64,000 bases of DNA from Bog-756 sp963839925 (GCA_963839925.1 CAWIWV010000001.1:1240001-1304000), one strand, 5' to 3'. Shown: positions 18,203-26,921, counted from the stretch's first letter. Translations and numbers: made by a program. Notes: generated from the letters alone by a model not told the origin.

Positions 18203-18643
18203 GTGGAGGAGATCGAGGTTCATGGACCAATTGACTTTCTTGTCCTTGAATTCAAAGGAAAGGAGTTCAAGGGCGAGGTGGCTGCGGCGATCATGGATCT
18301 CGTCGAGCAGGGGATCGTCCGCATCTTCGACCTGCTGGTGGTGATGAAGGAAGAGGACGGTTCGGTCTCCGGGTTCAATCTCGAGGATCTTTCGGCTGAC
18401 AGCCTCGGTGGGTTCGAGGTCTTTGCCGGGGCTCGGTCTGGCCTCGTCGGCGAGGACGATGTGAACGAGGTCGGTCAGGCCCTCGAGGTGGGGACCATCG
18501 CCGCACTGATCGTGTACGAGAACACCTGGGCCATTCCCTTCATTCGGGCTGCCCGAAGTGTCGGAGGTGAGGTGGTCGCGAGCGCCCGTATCCCGGCCCA
18601 GGATGTGATGGACGCGCTCGAGGCCTTGGAAGCCGGGAACTGA
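18203..18643 (+). CDS. DUF6325-family protein
   Basis: A 146-residue acidic protein with no signal peptide. It starts VEEIEVHGPIDFLVLEFKG and contains GEVAAAIMDLVEQGIVRIFDLLVVMKEEDGSV, then ALIVYENTWAIPFIRAARSVGG. This is the actinobacterial DUF6325 pattern, usually found next to a SHOCT-domain protein, as here. Function is unknown. The glycine-rich LVEQGIVRIFDLL core suggests a regulatory domain that senses a small ligand or binds a partner. GTG 18203 follows a good ribosome binding site (GGACGGAGGG); the longer open frame has none. A TACCAT box lies about 30 bases upstream. Confidence 0.8.
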   Translation: MEEIEVHGPIDFLVLEFKGKEFKGEVAAAIMDLVEQGIVRIFDLLVVMKEEDGSVSGFNLEDLSADSLGGFEVFAGARSGLVGEDDVNEVGQALEVGTIAALIVYENTWAIPFIRAARSVGGEVVASARIPAQDVMDALEALEAGN

Positions 18644-18676
18644 AGCCGGACCGAACGCGAACGAAGGAGAGATCAC

Positions 18677-18964
18677 ATGCCAGGTTTGCTACGAGGTGTT
18701 GCTCGTACCGCAGCGATTGCCGGCACCGCTACCGCGGTATCCGGTCGAGTGCAGCGGCGGCAGGCTGAGAAGTTTGCCGACCGAGACGCACAGATCTACG
18801 CGAAGCAGGATCAGGCGTATCAGCAGGCTGCACCTGCCGCACCCGCTCCCGCGGCGGCTGGGGATGATCCTGTTGCGAAGCTGCAACAGCTGGGGGAGAT
18901 GAAGGCTCAGGGTCTGTTGACGGATGATGAGTTCGCGGCAGCGAAGGCGAAGCTTCTCAGCTGA
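18677..18964 (+). CDS. SHOCT-domain small protein
   Basis: A 95-residue protein. The N-terminal 30 residues are small, basic and moderately hydrophobic (GLLRGVARTAAIAGTATAVSGRVQRRQ); an Ala/Pro linker follows, and the C-terminus is a SHOCT motif (DPVAKLQQLGEMKAQGLLTDDEFAAAKAKLL). SHOCT domains are short helical hairpins thought to drive oligomerisation. GAAGGAGAG precedes the ATG. It is 33 bases after the DUF6325 gene and probably in the same operon. Its last 58 bases overlap the 3' end of the convergent ATPase gene on the other strand. Confidence 0.85.
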   Translation: MPGLLRGVARTAAIAGTATAVSGRVQRRQAEKFADRDAQIYAKQDQAYQQAAPAAPAPAAAGDDPVAKLQQLGEMKAQGLLTDDEFAAAKAKLLS

Positions 18965-19554
18965 GCGGGATGGCGGCACCGAACGTGCCGCCTTTGGAGC
19001 ACCGAACGCCGAGAACCCATGGAGTTCGGAGACTTGGAAGTCTTCCCCTTGTCGACTGCGCTCGAGCGGTCTGCCGCTTTCGAGGGATTGACCTCCCGCA
19101 TCTTTCGACGCGGCTTCGGTTTGGGTGTGCGTCCATCTGTGACGTGACCGGTCGATGTTTCACCACGTGCGGAGTGACCGTCGCGCTCGAGTCTGAGGGT
19201 GCACCACACGGTCTTGCCGGGATGCTCCTGACTGTCGAACATGCCCCACTCGTCCGCGAGCTCCTGCACGATCAGCAGACCTCTGCCGTGAGCATCACTC
19301 GCGGGAGGTGAGCGGAGCTCTGGCTCTCCGCCACCCAAATCGGTGACGCCGATCGTGAGCGAGTCGGCGGACAGGTCGATGCTCACTTCGAATCCGGTGG
19401 CAGCATGCACGATGGCGTTGGTGGCCAGTTCGGACACCATCAGAATTGCGGCCTCACGAAGCTGGTCCGACTGACCGGGAATAGCCTCCAAGACGAACTG
19501 GCGGCTGGCAGCCACGGACTTCCGATTCAAAGCGAACGAGCGCCGAATGGTCAC
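18907..19554 (-). CDS. RsbW-like anti-sigma/serine kinase ATPase
   Basis: A GHKL-fold ATPase of 215 residues. Residues 1-125 carry an N-box (SELATNAIVHA), a G1 region (VTDLGGGEPEL) and a G2-like HGRGLLIVQELADEWG, so it should bind ATP. Members of this family bind a sigma factor and phosphorylate a STAS antagonist. About 90 residues of basic, Ser/Arg-rich sequence follow with no recognisable domain. The GTG start overlaps the stop of the STAS gene (GTGA), so the two products are made together, as expected of an antagonist/kinase pair. It is the last gene of the partner-switching operon. Confidence 0.85.
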   Translation of the reverse strand: MTIRRSFALNRKSVAASRQFVLEAIPGQSDQLREAAILMVSELATNAIVHAATGFEVSIDLSADSLTIGVTDLGGGEPELRSPPASDAHGRGLLIVQELADEWGMFDSQEHPGKTVWCTLRLERDGHSARGETSTGHVTDGRTPKPKPRRKMREVNPSKAADRSSAVDKGKTSKSPNSMGSRRSVLQRRHVRCRHPAQLRSFAFAAANSSSVNRP

Positions 19555-19874
19555 GGTTCGAGACCGAGTACTTCAACGAGACCTGTGGCCTCGATGACTC
19601 TGCGCACGATCGGTGTGGCGTTGCGCACCTCCACCTTGCTGACGCCCCTGGAGACCCGCAGCATCAGGGCGATGCCGGAGCTGTCCATGAAGGTGAGGCC
19701 CCCGAGATCGAAGACGACCCGTTGGCGGTCGCCCTGCCACGACTCGTCGATCGCCTTGCTCACCGAGTCGACACTCGAGAGGTCCAGCTCTCCGGCGATA
19801 GAGAGCGTAAGGATGCCGGGGGCGTCCCAGCGCCCTTCGACTGTGGCCGAACCGCCGTTTACTGCCGCGTCCAT
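19551..19874 (-). CDS. STAS-domain anti-sigma factor antagonist (RsbV-like)
   Basis: A 107-residue single STAS domain. GILTLSIAGELDLSSVDSV forms the first strand and turn, and VVFDLGGLTFMDSSGIALML contains the phosphorylatable serine in the standard D-S-S-G position. When dephosphorylated, such proteins bind the RsbW-type kinase and free the sigma factor. It overlaps the phosphatase gene by 16 bases upstream and the kinase gene by 4 bases downstream, so it is the probable substrate of both. Confidence 0.9.
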   Translation of the reverse strand: MDAAVNGGSATVEGRWDAPGILTLSIAGELDLSSVDSVSKAIDESWQGDRQRVVFDLGGLTFMDSSGIALMLRVSRGVSKVEVRNATPIVRRVIEATGLVEVLGLEP

Positions 19875-21424
19875 CGAATTCCCAGGATAGCAATATCGTC
19901 GTCCGAGCCCCCGGGCGTGAGGTCGTCCACCACGTCCGAGAGGATTCTCTCGAGCGAGCGGTCGTTCCCGACGGCTGAACGGCGAAGCTCATCGAGCCCG
20001 ACGTCGAGGGAGCGGCCCCTGCGTTCGACCAGGCCGTCCGTGTAGGCGAGGAGCGTGCCGTCATCGGGAATCTCGAAGGTGCTCGAGGGATAGAGCCCCG
20101 AAGGGACGGAACCGATGGGTGGACCCACCGTCATGTCGAGGAAGGTGCCTTGCCCATGATCGACCAGGAGTGGAGGAAGGTGTCCCGCGCTCGAGACGAC
20201 CCCTTGGCGTCCTTGCGCATCGACGTGGCCGCAAAGAATCGTCGCGAAATGGCCGTCTCGGCCGACATCGAGGAGCGTGCACAGTTGGGTCAGGATCTGA
20301 TCGGGTCGGTCGCCCTGTGCGACATAGGCCCGGATCGCATAGTGCAGCGAAGCCATCACGATGGCCGCCTGGACTCCTCTGCCGGAGACGTCCCCAACCG
20401 CGAACACGAACCCTCCGTCGGGGTGAGCGATGACGTCATACCAGTCGCCGCCGATCTCCATCACGTCGAGTCCTGCCTCATAGCGGGTTGCAATCTCGAC
20501 CCCTGGGATCTCCGGGATGATCCGTGGAAGGAGGGCTCGCTGCAGCGATGCCGCAACGCCTTGCTGCTCGCTGTACAAACGCTGATTCTCGTCGGCCAAG
20601 ACCTCTGCGGACCTTCGACGACGGATCAGCCGTTCGGTCATGAATCCCGCAACGATTGCGAGGATCACGCCCACGATGATCACGAACGACGTGACGCGCC
20701 GGGAGAGGCTCCCACCGAGTGGTTGCGTCGAGGTGCCCACCAAAGTCAACTCGACATTGCCGAAGGAGATCTTCGTGGTAGCGATCCGACCGCTGATGGG
20801 CAAGTGATCGGTTGTCGCCTCCACAAGGTGCTGTTGATCGACCTTCGATCCAAGGTAGAGGGCGAAGTTCAAGTTCGCGAACGAAGGCGAGCCCTGCAGT
20901 GAAATGCGCCGATGGGCGGGGAGCAGGTACTCCGCATAGACGCCGAGTCCGGGAGTGGAGGACGCGTAGGTCATCGCGACCCGAGTCCCCTGGCCGAGAA
21001 TGCCCCCGACCGAGACTCCCGATGTCGTGTGACCACCGCGCAAGAAATCGCACGCTTCGGTCACCGCGCCTGCCGTCTTGGCTGGTGTTCCAAGCGAGCT
21101 GACCACCTGTGGGACGCCCGCCCGTTCTTCACAGAGGGCCACATAGCCGAAGGGGCCGTTCGTCCCGACCAAGGGAGTCATGGACTGGTCGAACTGAGCG
21201 ATCTGGCCCTCGGTGACTGCAGCGATCGCAGCACCGGTTTGCAGCGGTCCCTCGAGCGAGGGGAGCAGCTCACTCACCACGATGCCCGCTTGGTCGACCT
21301 GTTCTTGCAGGAGGCGAGTTTCGTTGCGATCGTTGACCGTCGCGGTGACCGAAGCGAGTACCCCGGTGATCAAGAGCGCCACGACTACGACGAGAATCGT
21401 TGCCGCGGCAGGAAACTTTCGCAT
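19859..21424 (-). CDS. Membrane-bound PP2C (SpoIIE/RsbU-type) phosphatase with extracytoplasmic sensor
   Basis: A 521-residue stress-signalling phosphatase. An N-terminal membrane helix (AAATILVVVVALLITGVLASV) and a second one (VTSFVIIVGVILAIVAGFM, about 230-250) enclose an extracytoplasmic sensor of about 200 residues. A short coiled segment leads to the SpoIIE/PP2C domain, with the metal-binding Asp in MEIGGDWYDV and FAVGDVSGRGVQAAIVMA, then SAGHLPPLLV, LLAYTDGLVERRG and GGSDDDIAILGI. It should dephosphorylate one or both STAS proteins of this locus when its sensor is triggered. Three Cys in the sensor (ALCEER, EACDFL) may matter for sensing. Confidence 0.9.
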   Translation of the reverse strand: MRKFPAAATILVVVVALLITGVLASVTATVNDRNETRLLQEQVDQAGIVVSELLPSLEGPLQTGAAIAAVTEGQIAQFDQSMTPLVGTNGPFGYVALCEERAGVPQVVSSLGTPAKTAGAVTEACDFLRGGHTTSGVSVGGILGQGTRVAMTYASSTPGLGVYAEYLLPAHRRISLQGSPSFANLNFALYLGSKVDQQHLVEATTDHLPISGRIATTKISFGNVELTLVGTSTQPLGGSLSRRVTSFVIIVGVILAIVAGFMTERLIRRRRSAEVLADENQRLYSEQQGVAASLQRALLPRIIPEIPGVEIATRYEAGLDVMEIGGDWYDVIAHPDGGFVFAVGDVSGRGVQAAIVMASLHYAIRAYVAQGDRPDQILTQLCTLLDVGRDGHFATILCGHVDAQGRQGVVSSAGHLPPLLVDHGQGTFLDMTVGPPIGSVPSGLYPSSTFEIPDDGTLLAYTDGLVERRGRSLDVGLDELRRSAVGNDRSLERILSDVVDDLTPGGSDDDIAILGIRWTRQ

Positions 21425-21447
21425 CGAAGTCGAAGCTCGGGACGCGT

Positions 21448-22194
21448 TCAGTGCTCGTCCGCGAACGCTTTGCGGAGTTTCACCAGGCTGGTCGCGAGCA
21501 GTCGCGACACGTGCATCTGGCTCATCCCGACCCGATCGGCGATCTCTGACTGCGTCAAGCTCTCGGTGAACCTGAGACGCAGGATCGTCCGTTCCCGCTC
21601 GGTGAGGTCGGCCATCAAGATGGCGAGTACGACGCGGTCTTCTGCTCCGGCAATGTCGGTATCCACGGCTCCGAGTCGGGCCGAGAGGGCTCCCTCCTGG
21701 CGATCGGGAGCGTCGATCGACGAAATGCGGTAGCTCCGGCCGGCTTCGATGGCTTCCAGTACTGATTCCTCACTGGAGTCCATCGCTTCTGCCAGCTCGG
21801 AGATGGTGGGGGGCCGACCGTTTCTCTGGGTGAGAGACTCCGTCGCGGGACCGAGCGCAAGGTAGAGCTCCTGAACGCGCCGCGGCGCACGGATCGACCA
21901 GCCCCTGTCTCGGAGGTGACGCTTGAGCTCGCCGATCACCGTCCCAGTTGCAAAGGTGGTGAAGTCCACCCCTCGATCAGGATCGAAGCGTTCCACCGCC
22001 TTCAGCAACGCCAGCGAAGCGACCTGCACGAGATCCTCGTAGCTCTCGCCGCGGTTGACGAATCGCCGAGCGAGATGCTGGGCGAGCTCGAGGTGGGACT
22101 CGACCAGTGTGTTTCGCAGTTGCTCATCTCGGGTTTGCGCGAACTCGACGAACTGCCCCTGTTCGTCTTGCATCGGCTGTCCGAGGGCGGTCAC
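21448..22194 (-). CDS. SigB/SigF/SigG-family RNA polymerase sigma factor
   Basis: An alternative sigma factor of 248 residues. Region 2 reads SYEDLVQVASLALLKAVERFDP, GVDFTTFATGTVIGELKRHLRDRGWSIRAPRRVQEL; region 3 has the PTISELAEAM helix; region 4 is LTERERTILRLRFTESLTQSEIADRVGMSQMHVSRLL. This is the SigB/SigF type, controlled by partner switching. GTG 22194 overlaps the stop of the upstream RsbW-like gene (GTGA) and is chosen for that reason; GTG 22227 and ATG 22173 are alternatives. It is flanked by all its expected regulators. A matching SigB-type promoter lies at 23134-23159. Confidence 0.93.
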   Translation of the reverse strand: MTALGQPMQDEQGQFVEFAQTRDEQLRNTLVESHLELAQHLARRFVNRGESYEDLVQVASLALLKAVERFDPDRGVDFTTFATGTVIGELKRHLRDRGWSIRAPRRVQELYLALGPATESLTQRNGRPPTISELAEAMDSSEESVLEAIEAGRSYRISSIDAPDRQEGALSARLGAVDTDIAGAEDRVVLAILMADLTERERTILRLRFTESLTQSEIADRVGMSQMHVSRLLATSLVKLRKAFADEH

Positions 22195-22583
22195 GAGTTC
22201 TGCCGGACCCGGCGCTTGCGCAACCACACTGCGGTGCCCCCGGCCTCAGAGCGAGTGCCGTGTTCGTCGACAAGCGCGTCGAGAATGCGCTCGGAGAGTC
22301 CATCTGTCGGTGCGTCGGAGGGACCGGCTGAAGAGCTCCCTGGTGGTGGCTCGTACCTGCACGAGACCTCGACCTCGGCTTCATCCCAGGTGAATCGAAG
22401 TTCGAGGCTTCCGTCGGTCTGGTCGTGAAGCATCAAGACGCACAGCTCATCGACGGCCAAGCGGAGATCCTCGACCTCCTCGACGTCGAAGTTGCAACGG
22501 GACGCAACCGTCGAGGCTGCATATCGGGCCAGAACGACGAGATCGGCAGCCACCGGGATGCGCAGCTCGACGACGTCGGTCAC
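22191..22583 (-). CDS. Degenerate RsbW-like anti-sigma factor
   Basis: A 130-residue HATPase_c-fold protein directly before the sigma gene. VEDLRLAVDELCVLMLHD aligns with the N-box helix of RsbW-type kinases, but the usual Asn is replaced. The C-terminal LSERILDALVDEHG...GGTAVWLRKRR lacks clear G1/G2 glycine boxes. It may bind the sigma factor without ATP-dependent kinase activity, or be a diverged subfamily; the sequence alone does not decide. The GTG start is 36 bases after the STAS gene, and its stop overlaps the GTG of the sigma gene, so it is the probable cognate anti-sigma factor. Confidence 0.75.
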   Translation of the reverse strand: MTDVVELRIPVAADLVVLARYAASTVASRCNFDVEEVEDLRLAVDELCVLMLHDQTDGSLELRFTWDEAEVEVSCRYEPPPGSSSAGPSDAPTDGLSERILDALVDEHGTRSEAGGTAVWLRKRRVRQNS

Positions 22584-22619
22584 GTGATCAGACTCCCGAT
22601 TGGTAGACGGAGCGGTGGT

Positions 22620-22961
22620 TCATCCCGCAATCGCTGCGGATCGAGTTGGACGGATATCGAACAGCTCTGTCAGTCCCGTGATCTCGAAGACCTTGAGAAC
22701 CCGGGACTCGGAAGCGGCGATCCGCATCGTGCCCCCGTTCGCATCGCAGAGCTTGTTCGCCTCGATGAGTACCCCGAGTGCCGTCGAGTCGACGAATGTG
22801 ACGCCGGTCAAATCCAGGACCGCGGTCTGGCGTCCTCCGCCAAGGGCCTTGTTCAGGTGGGTCCGAAGCTGGGGTGCGGTCGCGACGTCCAACTCGCCGA
22901 CGACCGACACCAGGACGTACCCGTCACCGTTGTCCGTGGCGACCTTGAATGCCTCCCCCAT
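22620..22961 (-). CDS. STAS-domain anti-sigma factor antagonist
   Basis: A 113-residue STAS protein and first gene of the partner-switching operon. VLVSVVGELDVATAPQLRTHL and AVLDLTGVTFVDSTALGVLIEANKL are diagnostic, with the candidate phosphoacceptor serine in VDSTALG. The ATG at 22961 has GAGG five bases upstream; an in-frame ATG at 23039 would add 26 residues with no fold. With the second STAS protein at 19551-19874, this gives the locus two antagonists for two RsbW-like proteins. Confidence 0.9.
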   Translation of the reverse strand: MGEAFKVATDNGDGYVLVSVVGELDVATAPQLRTHLNKALGGGRQTAVLDLTGVTFVDSTALGVLIEANKLCDANGGTMRIAASESRVLKVFEITGLTELFDIRPTRSAAIAG

Positions 22962-23133
22962 GTCTGCCTCGACTCTCTCCCTCGGCGGTGTCACACGTCC
23001 CCTCACAGAGACACAGCACGCGACGGAGTCCGTTCGCATACCGGGCTCCCCTCCGGGTCTGCGGTTCCCATCGAGGATCCTCCGCTCAGCTTACTGCGGG
23101 TCTTTCCTTGGCGACGGTTCACAAAAAACGTTT

Positions 23134-23159
23134 GTTTGGGCATTCCGTTGATCGGGTAT
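23134..23159 (+). promoter_or_regulatory. SigB/SigF-type promoter
   Basis: GTTTGG (23134-23139), a 14-base spacer and GGGTAT (23154-23159) match the SigB/SigF consensus (GTTT, about 12-17 bases, GGGTAT). It lies about 40 bases before the ATG of the large secreted protein and in the divergent gap facing the sigma operon. It is the clearest such promoter I noticed in the window. Confidence 0.6.
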
Positions 23160-23199
23160 AGGCGGGGGCGACAGGGAGCATCGGACAAATGGGGGAGAC

Positions 23200-26100
23200 A
23201 TGGGGATCAGACTTCGGTCGTTGACGGGTCGGTTTGGGACCGTGCTGAGGGTTGCCTCAGTCGTTTTCGTCGTACTCGGGGTGACGTCATTGGCCGCCGC
23301 GCAACCCGCCGGTGCGTCGACTGCGCCACTGATCGCCAACGGCAACGCCGCGTACACCTCCGGGACGACGTCCCCTCCCAACCAATTCAACGTGCTCACC
23401 TTGGTCACCGGAGGAGCATCGGCGGTCAATACCTCGTCGTTGACCGTCGTCACCCAACCGGCCAGCGGTGCTGCGACGGTATCGACCACCGCGACCACGG
23501 GCCTCATCACCTACACGCCGGCGAAGACCACCACGGGCGTCCAGACCCTGACTTTCGCGTACTGCGCACCGGGTGACACCTATCCGAGCGCCGGCAATTG
23601 CACGACCGCAACCATGACATACCGACCCTCGACCGGCCAGTGGTTCGGAGATCAGGTGGATGGCCAAAATGTGACCGAGGAAATCGAGACCGCCGTCTCC
23701 GTCCCCTCGACGGTGCTCCACGGTTCGACTCTGTCCATGTCGGTCGCTCCAGCGGCCAGCAGCATCCCCGCTTCCGAGGACGGGTTGACCGTGCAGGACG
23801 CAGGGCAGTTCTCGGTCATCCTGCCCGTGCCCAGCGGGCTGACCTACGTGCCGGGCTCGGTGAACGCCACGGGCGGCGACGCGATCACCTCGGGTCACGT
23901 GGCTGCGACCTACTGCACGGCAGCAGTCAGCGACGAGTGCAGCGCGCACATCAACAGCGGCAACTACAAGACGACCTACCCGTATCTCGAGACCTTCCTG
24001 AATCCCAGCACCACGGTGCCCGGCGGGGACAACGTCACCATGCCGACGTTGACCGCGGAGTTCACCGCATCTGGCGCTCCGGGAACGGTCGTGCCTGTGG
24101 ACCTGACCGAGTTCGTGGTCACAACGACGGTGCAGGCCGTCGGAACGGTGACCTTCGACGGCTATCCCTCGTGCTCCAGCTGTGGATCGGGGAACAACGT
24201 GACCTACGCCGCTCCGGTTCCCCAAGCCACGACGACTATCACTCCTCCCCCCACGGTGACCGGAGTCGCTCCGGATTCGGGGACACCGGCCGGCGGTACC
24301 AGCGTGGTCATCTCGGGCGATGATCTGGGCAACGCCTCCGCAGTGGACTTCGGATCCGGAAACCCCGGCACGATCACTGCGGACTCCTCCACCTCGGTGA
24401 CCGCAACCTCACCGGCCGGCACCGGAACTGTCGACATCACGGTCACCGCTCCCGACGGCACCTCCGGTACTTCGTCGGCAGACCGGTTCAGTTACGTGCT
24501 CACGACCCCACCTCCGACCCTGACCGGTGTCAGTCCGGACACCGGAGCGGTGGGAGGTGGGACGTCCGTCACCGTCACCGGAAGCAACCTTGGGAGCGCC
24601 ACAGCGGTCGACTTCGGACCGGGCAACCCCGGCACGATCACCGCTGACTCGTCCTCCTCGGTGACTGCAACCTCGCCGCCCGGTAGCGGCACCGTTGACG
24701 TGACGGTGACCACCCCGAGCGGGACCACGGTTCCGAGCGAACCGGACCAGTTCACCTACGGGACTCCCGTGCTCACCGAACTTTCGAGCTGGACCGACAC
24801 AGCGGCCTGTGGCGTCCAGTCGAGCACCTCGGCGGCGCCGGCGTCGGTGCGGTCGGCCACACTCACCGTCAGCGGTGGGAGTGGTGGCGGCGGGGGAGCA
24901 GCGAACTCCAGTACGAGCGGTGGCGCGGGCGGCTCGGCCTCCTCGGTCACCGCGACGGTTCCCCTCGCCGCCGGTCAACAGCTCACCGCAGTGACAGGCT
25001 GCGCGGGGAGCACCGCACCGAGTGGGTCGGGGGTGGTCGCCGCCGGCGGCGCGGGCGGCTCCGGCTTCAGCGGCGGCGGTGCCGGTGGCGACGGCTACTA
25101 CTGCCTCGGCGCCAATCTCAGTGGCGACTGCATCGGGGAAGGTGGTACCGACGGGAGTGGTGGAGGTGGAGGCGGTTCGAGCGCCGTGTGCGTCGGTGCA
25201 AGCTGCCAGACCGGGGATACCCCGGCGGTCGTAGCGGGGGGCGGCGGGGGCGGCGGTGAGTCGATGTGCAGCGGATCAGCCGGTGGAGCCGGCGGAACCG
25301 GGGGGGCCGGATCCTCCACTTCATCGACCGACCTCACCGGTGCCGGACCGAGCGGCACGGGTGGGGGCACCGGGGCCATGAGCGGAAACGTCGGTGGCTC
25401 CGGCGGGGTCAACAACACCGGAGACAGCCCGACCGGGAGTGCGGGCGCGGGCGGCGCCGATACCGTGTCGGCGGGCGAGTCGGCCGGAAACGGTGGCGGT
25501 GGCGGTGGGTACGTCGGTGGAGCCGGCAGCACCGCCAACGCAGCGGAGGACTGTGCCTCCGGAGGAGGCGGGGGCGCCGGATCCTCGTGGGCCACAAACG
25601 GCTCTGACGCCAGCTTCACGACCACGTCGTCGCCTGCGGCGGCAACCGTGACGTTCTACGGCTTTGTCGGCGCCAGCCCCAGCGTGACCACCGAACCCAA
25701 TCCGGTGGTCGCCAATGCCGGCCAGTCCGCAACCTTCACCGCGGCTGCCTCGGGGAATCCGGCCCCTGCCGTGCAGTGGCAGATTTCGACCGATGGTGGC
25801 ACCACGTTCAACGACATTCTGGGAGCGACATCGACCACCTACAGCTTCACCGCCGAACCGGCTGAGAGTGGCGATCAGTATCGGGCCGTGTTCACCAACT
25901 CCGTGGGCACGGTGGACACCGATCCCGCTTTGCTGACGGTCGACTCCCTGCCGGTGGTCAACACGCAGCCGACGAGTGTGACCGTCAACGAGGGCCAGCA
26001 GGCCACCTTCACCGCCGGAGCGGTGGGTCGGCCATCCCCCACGGTCCAATGGCAGCTCTCCACCGACGGTGGCACGACGTTCAACAACATCGGTGCTGCG

Positions 26101-26787
26101 ACGTCGACCACCTACAGCTTCACGACGGCCGCAGGGGAGAACGGGAACCAGTACCGGGCGGCGTTCACCAATTCGGTGGGCACCGCTTACTCGGCGCCGG
26201 CCACCTTGACTCTCAGGACCTTGCCGGTCATCACCACGCAGCCGGCGAACACCTCGGCCCACGAGCGGACGGTCGCCCGCTTTTCCGCCGCCGCAAGTAG
26301 CTATCCCACGCCGAGCGTGCAGTGGCAGGTGTCGACCAACGGAGGCACCACCTTTACCAACATCGCCAAGGCGACCTCGACCAGCTACTCGTTCACCACG
26401 ACGGCGTCCGAGAACCACCACAAGTACCGGGCGGTGTTCAGCAACCCGGTCGGATCGGTCGATTCCGCCCCGGCCACCCTCACCGTCACTGCCGCGGTCC
26501 CGGTAAAGATCACCACGACGTCGCTGCACGCGGGCTCGGTCTACCGAACGAGCAAGACCGCGTACTCGGCAACGCTCAGGGCGTCTGGCGGGATCACCCC
26601 CTACCGGTGGTCCCTCGCCTCGGGGAAGCTGCCGGCCGGCCTCACTCTGAGCTCGACCGGGGTGATTTCAGGCAAGGCCCTCGCAGCACGTACCTCGACG
26701 TTCGTCGTGAAGGTGGTGGACACCAAGGACGCCGTCACGCCCCAGACCTCGGCAACCAAGACGTTGTCGATCACTATCAACAAATAA
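23200..26787 (+). CDS. Large secreted surface protein with TIG, Gly-rich and Ig-like domains
   Basis: An 1195-residue exported protein of unknown ligand. A signal peptide (VASVVFVVLGVTSLAAAQPAGA) precedes an N-terminal beta-rich region (about 40-345). Two IPT/TIG domains follow (about 349-430 and 437-525; each with GVxPDxG, GGGTSV or GGTSV, and PGTITADSS). A Gly/Ser-rich stretch (about 557-823) has GGAGG, GGGGG and GSGG runs. Three Ig-like domains (about 827-1095; WQxSTDGGTTF, SYSFTT, GNQYRAAFTNSVGT) and a C-terminal He_PIG-type domain (GGITPYRWSLASGKLPAGL) complete it. There is no sortase motif or membrane anchor. An adhesin or matrix protein is likely. A GGGGGAG ribosome site sits three bases before the ATG. 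Confidence 0.85.
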   Translation: MGIRLRSLTGRFGTVLRVASVVFVVLGVTSLAAAQPAGASTAPLIANGNAAYTSGTTSPPNQFNVLTLVTGGASAVNTSSLTVVTQPASGAATVSTTATTGLITYTPAKTTTGVQTLTFAYCAPGDTYPSAGNCTTATMTYRPSTGQWFGDQVDGQNVTEEIETAVSVPSTVLHGSTLSMSVAPAASSIPASEDGLTVQDAGQFSVILPVPSGLTYVPGSVNATGGDAITSGHVAATYCTAAVSDECSAHINSGNYKTTYPYLETFLNPSTTVPGGDNVTMPTLTAEFTASGAPGTVVPVDLTEFVVTTTVQAVGTVTFDGYPSCSSCGSGNNVTYAAPVPQATTTITPPPTVTGVAPDSGTPAGGTSVVISGDDLGNASAVDFGSGNPGTITADSSTSVTATSPAGTGTVDITVTAPDGTSGTSSADRFSYVLTTPPPTLTGVSPDTGAVGGGTSVTVTGSNLGSATAVDFGPGNPGTITADSSSSVTATSPPGSGTVDVTVTTPSGTTVPSEPDQFTYGTPVLTELSSWTDTAACGVQSSTSAAPASVRSATLTVSGGSGGGGGAANSSTSGGAGGSASSVTATVPLAAGQQLTAVTGCAGSTAPSGSGVVAAGGAGGSGFSGGGAGGDGYYCLGANLSGDCIGEGGTDGSGGGGGGSSAVCVGASCQTGDTPAVVAGGGGGGGESMCSGSAGGAGGTGGAGSSTSSTDLTGAGPSGTGGGTGAMSGNVGGSGGVNNTGDSPTGSAGAGGADTVSAGESAGNGGGGGGYVGGAGSTANAAEDCASGGGGGAGSSWATNGSDASFTTTSSPAAATVTFYGFVGASPSVTTEPNPVVANAGQSATFTAAASGNPAPAVQWQISTDGGTTFNDILGATSTTYSFTAEPAESGDQYRAVFTNSVGTVDTDPALLTVDSLPVVNTQPTSVTVNEGQQATFTAGAVGRPSPTVQWQLSTDGGTTFNNIGAATSTTYSFTTAAGENGNQYRAAFTNSVGTAYSAPATLTLRTLPVITTQPANTSAHERTVARFSAAASSYPTPSVQWQVSTNGGTTFTNIAKATSTSYSFTTTASENHHKYRAVFSNPVGSVDSAPATLTVTAAVPVKITTTSLHAGSVYRTSKTAYSATLRASGGITPYRWSLASGKLPAGLTLSSTGVISGKALAARTSTFVVKVVDTKDAVTPQTSATKTLSITINK

Positions 26788-26899
26788 TCGGGAATTGTCC
26801 GGAAGTCTGCTGTGTCCGAATAACGGGTATTAAGGGGCTCATGCATTTTCGCGATCGTGACCGCAGTCAGCCGCACCGGAAACCGGCAATAGAGAGCTT

Positions 26900-26921
26900 A
26901 TGAGCTGGACAAATTGCTCAT
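26900..26921. promoter_or_regulatory. Operator-like inverted repeat in an AT-rich gap
   Basis: ATGAGC (26900-26905) and GCTCAT (26916-26921) form a perfect 6-bp dyad with a 10-base spacer. The surrounding 26788-27047 gap is much richer in A and T than the coding DNA on either side and contains no gene. It probably holds the promoter of the small secreted protein; the dyad could be a repressor or activator site. No -10/-35 pair is convincing. Confidence 0.35.

Noticed and set aside
24870..25670. Gly-rich stretch as a PE_PGRS protein
   Set aside because: There is no PE domain, and the stretch sits between TIG and Ig domains in a protein with a Sec signal.
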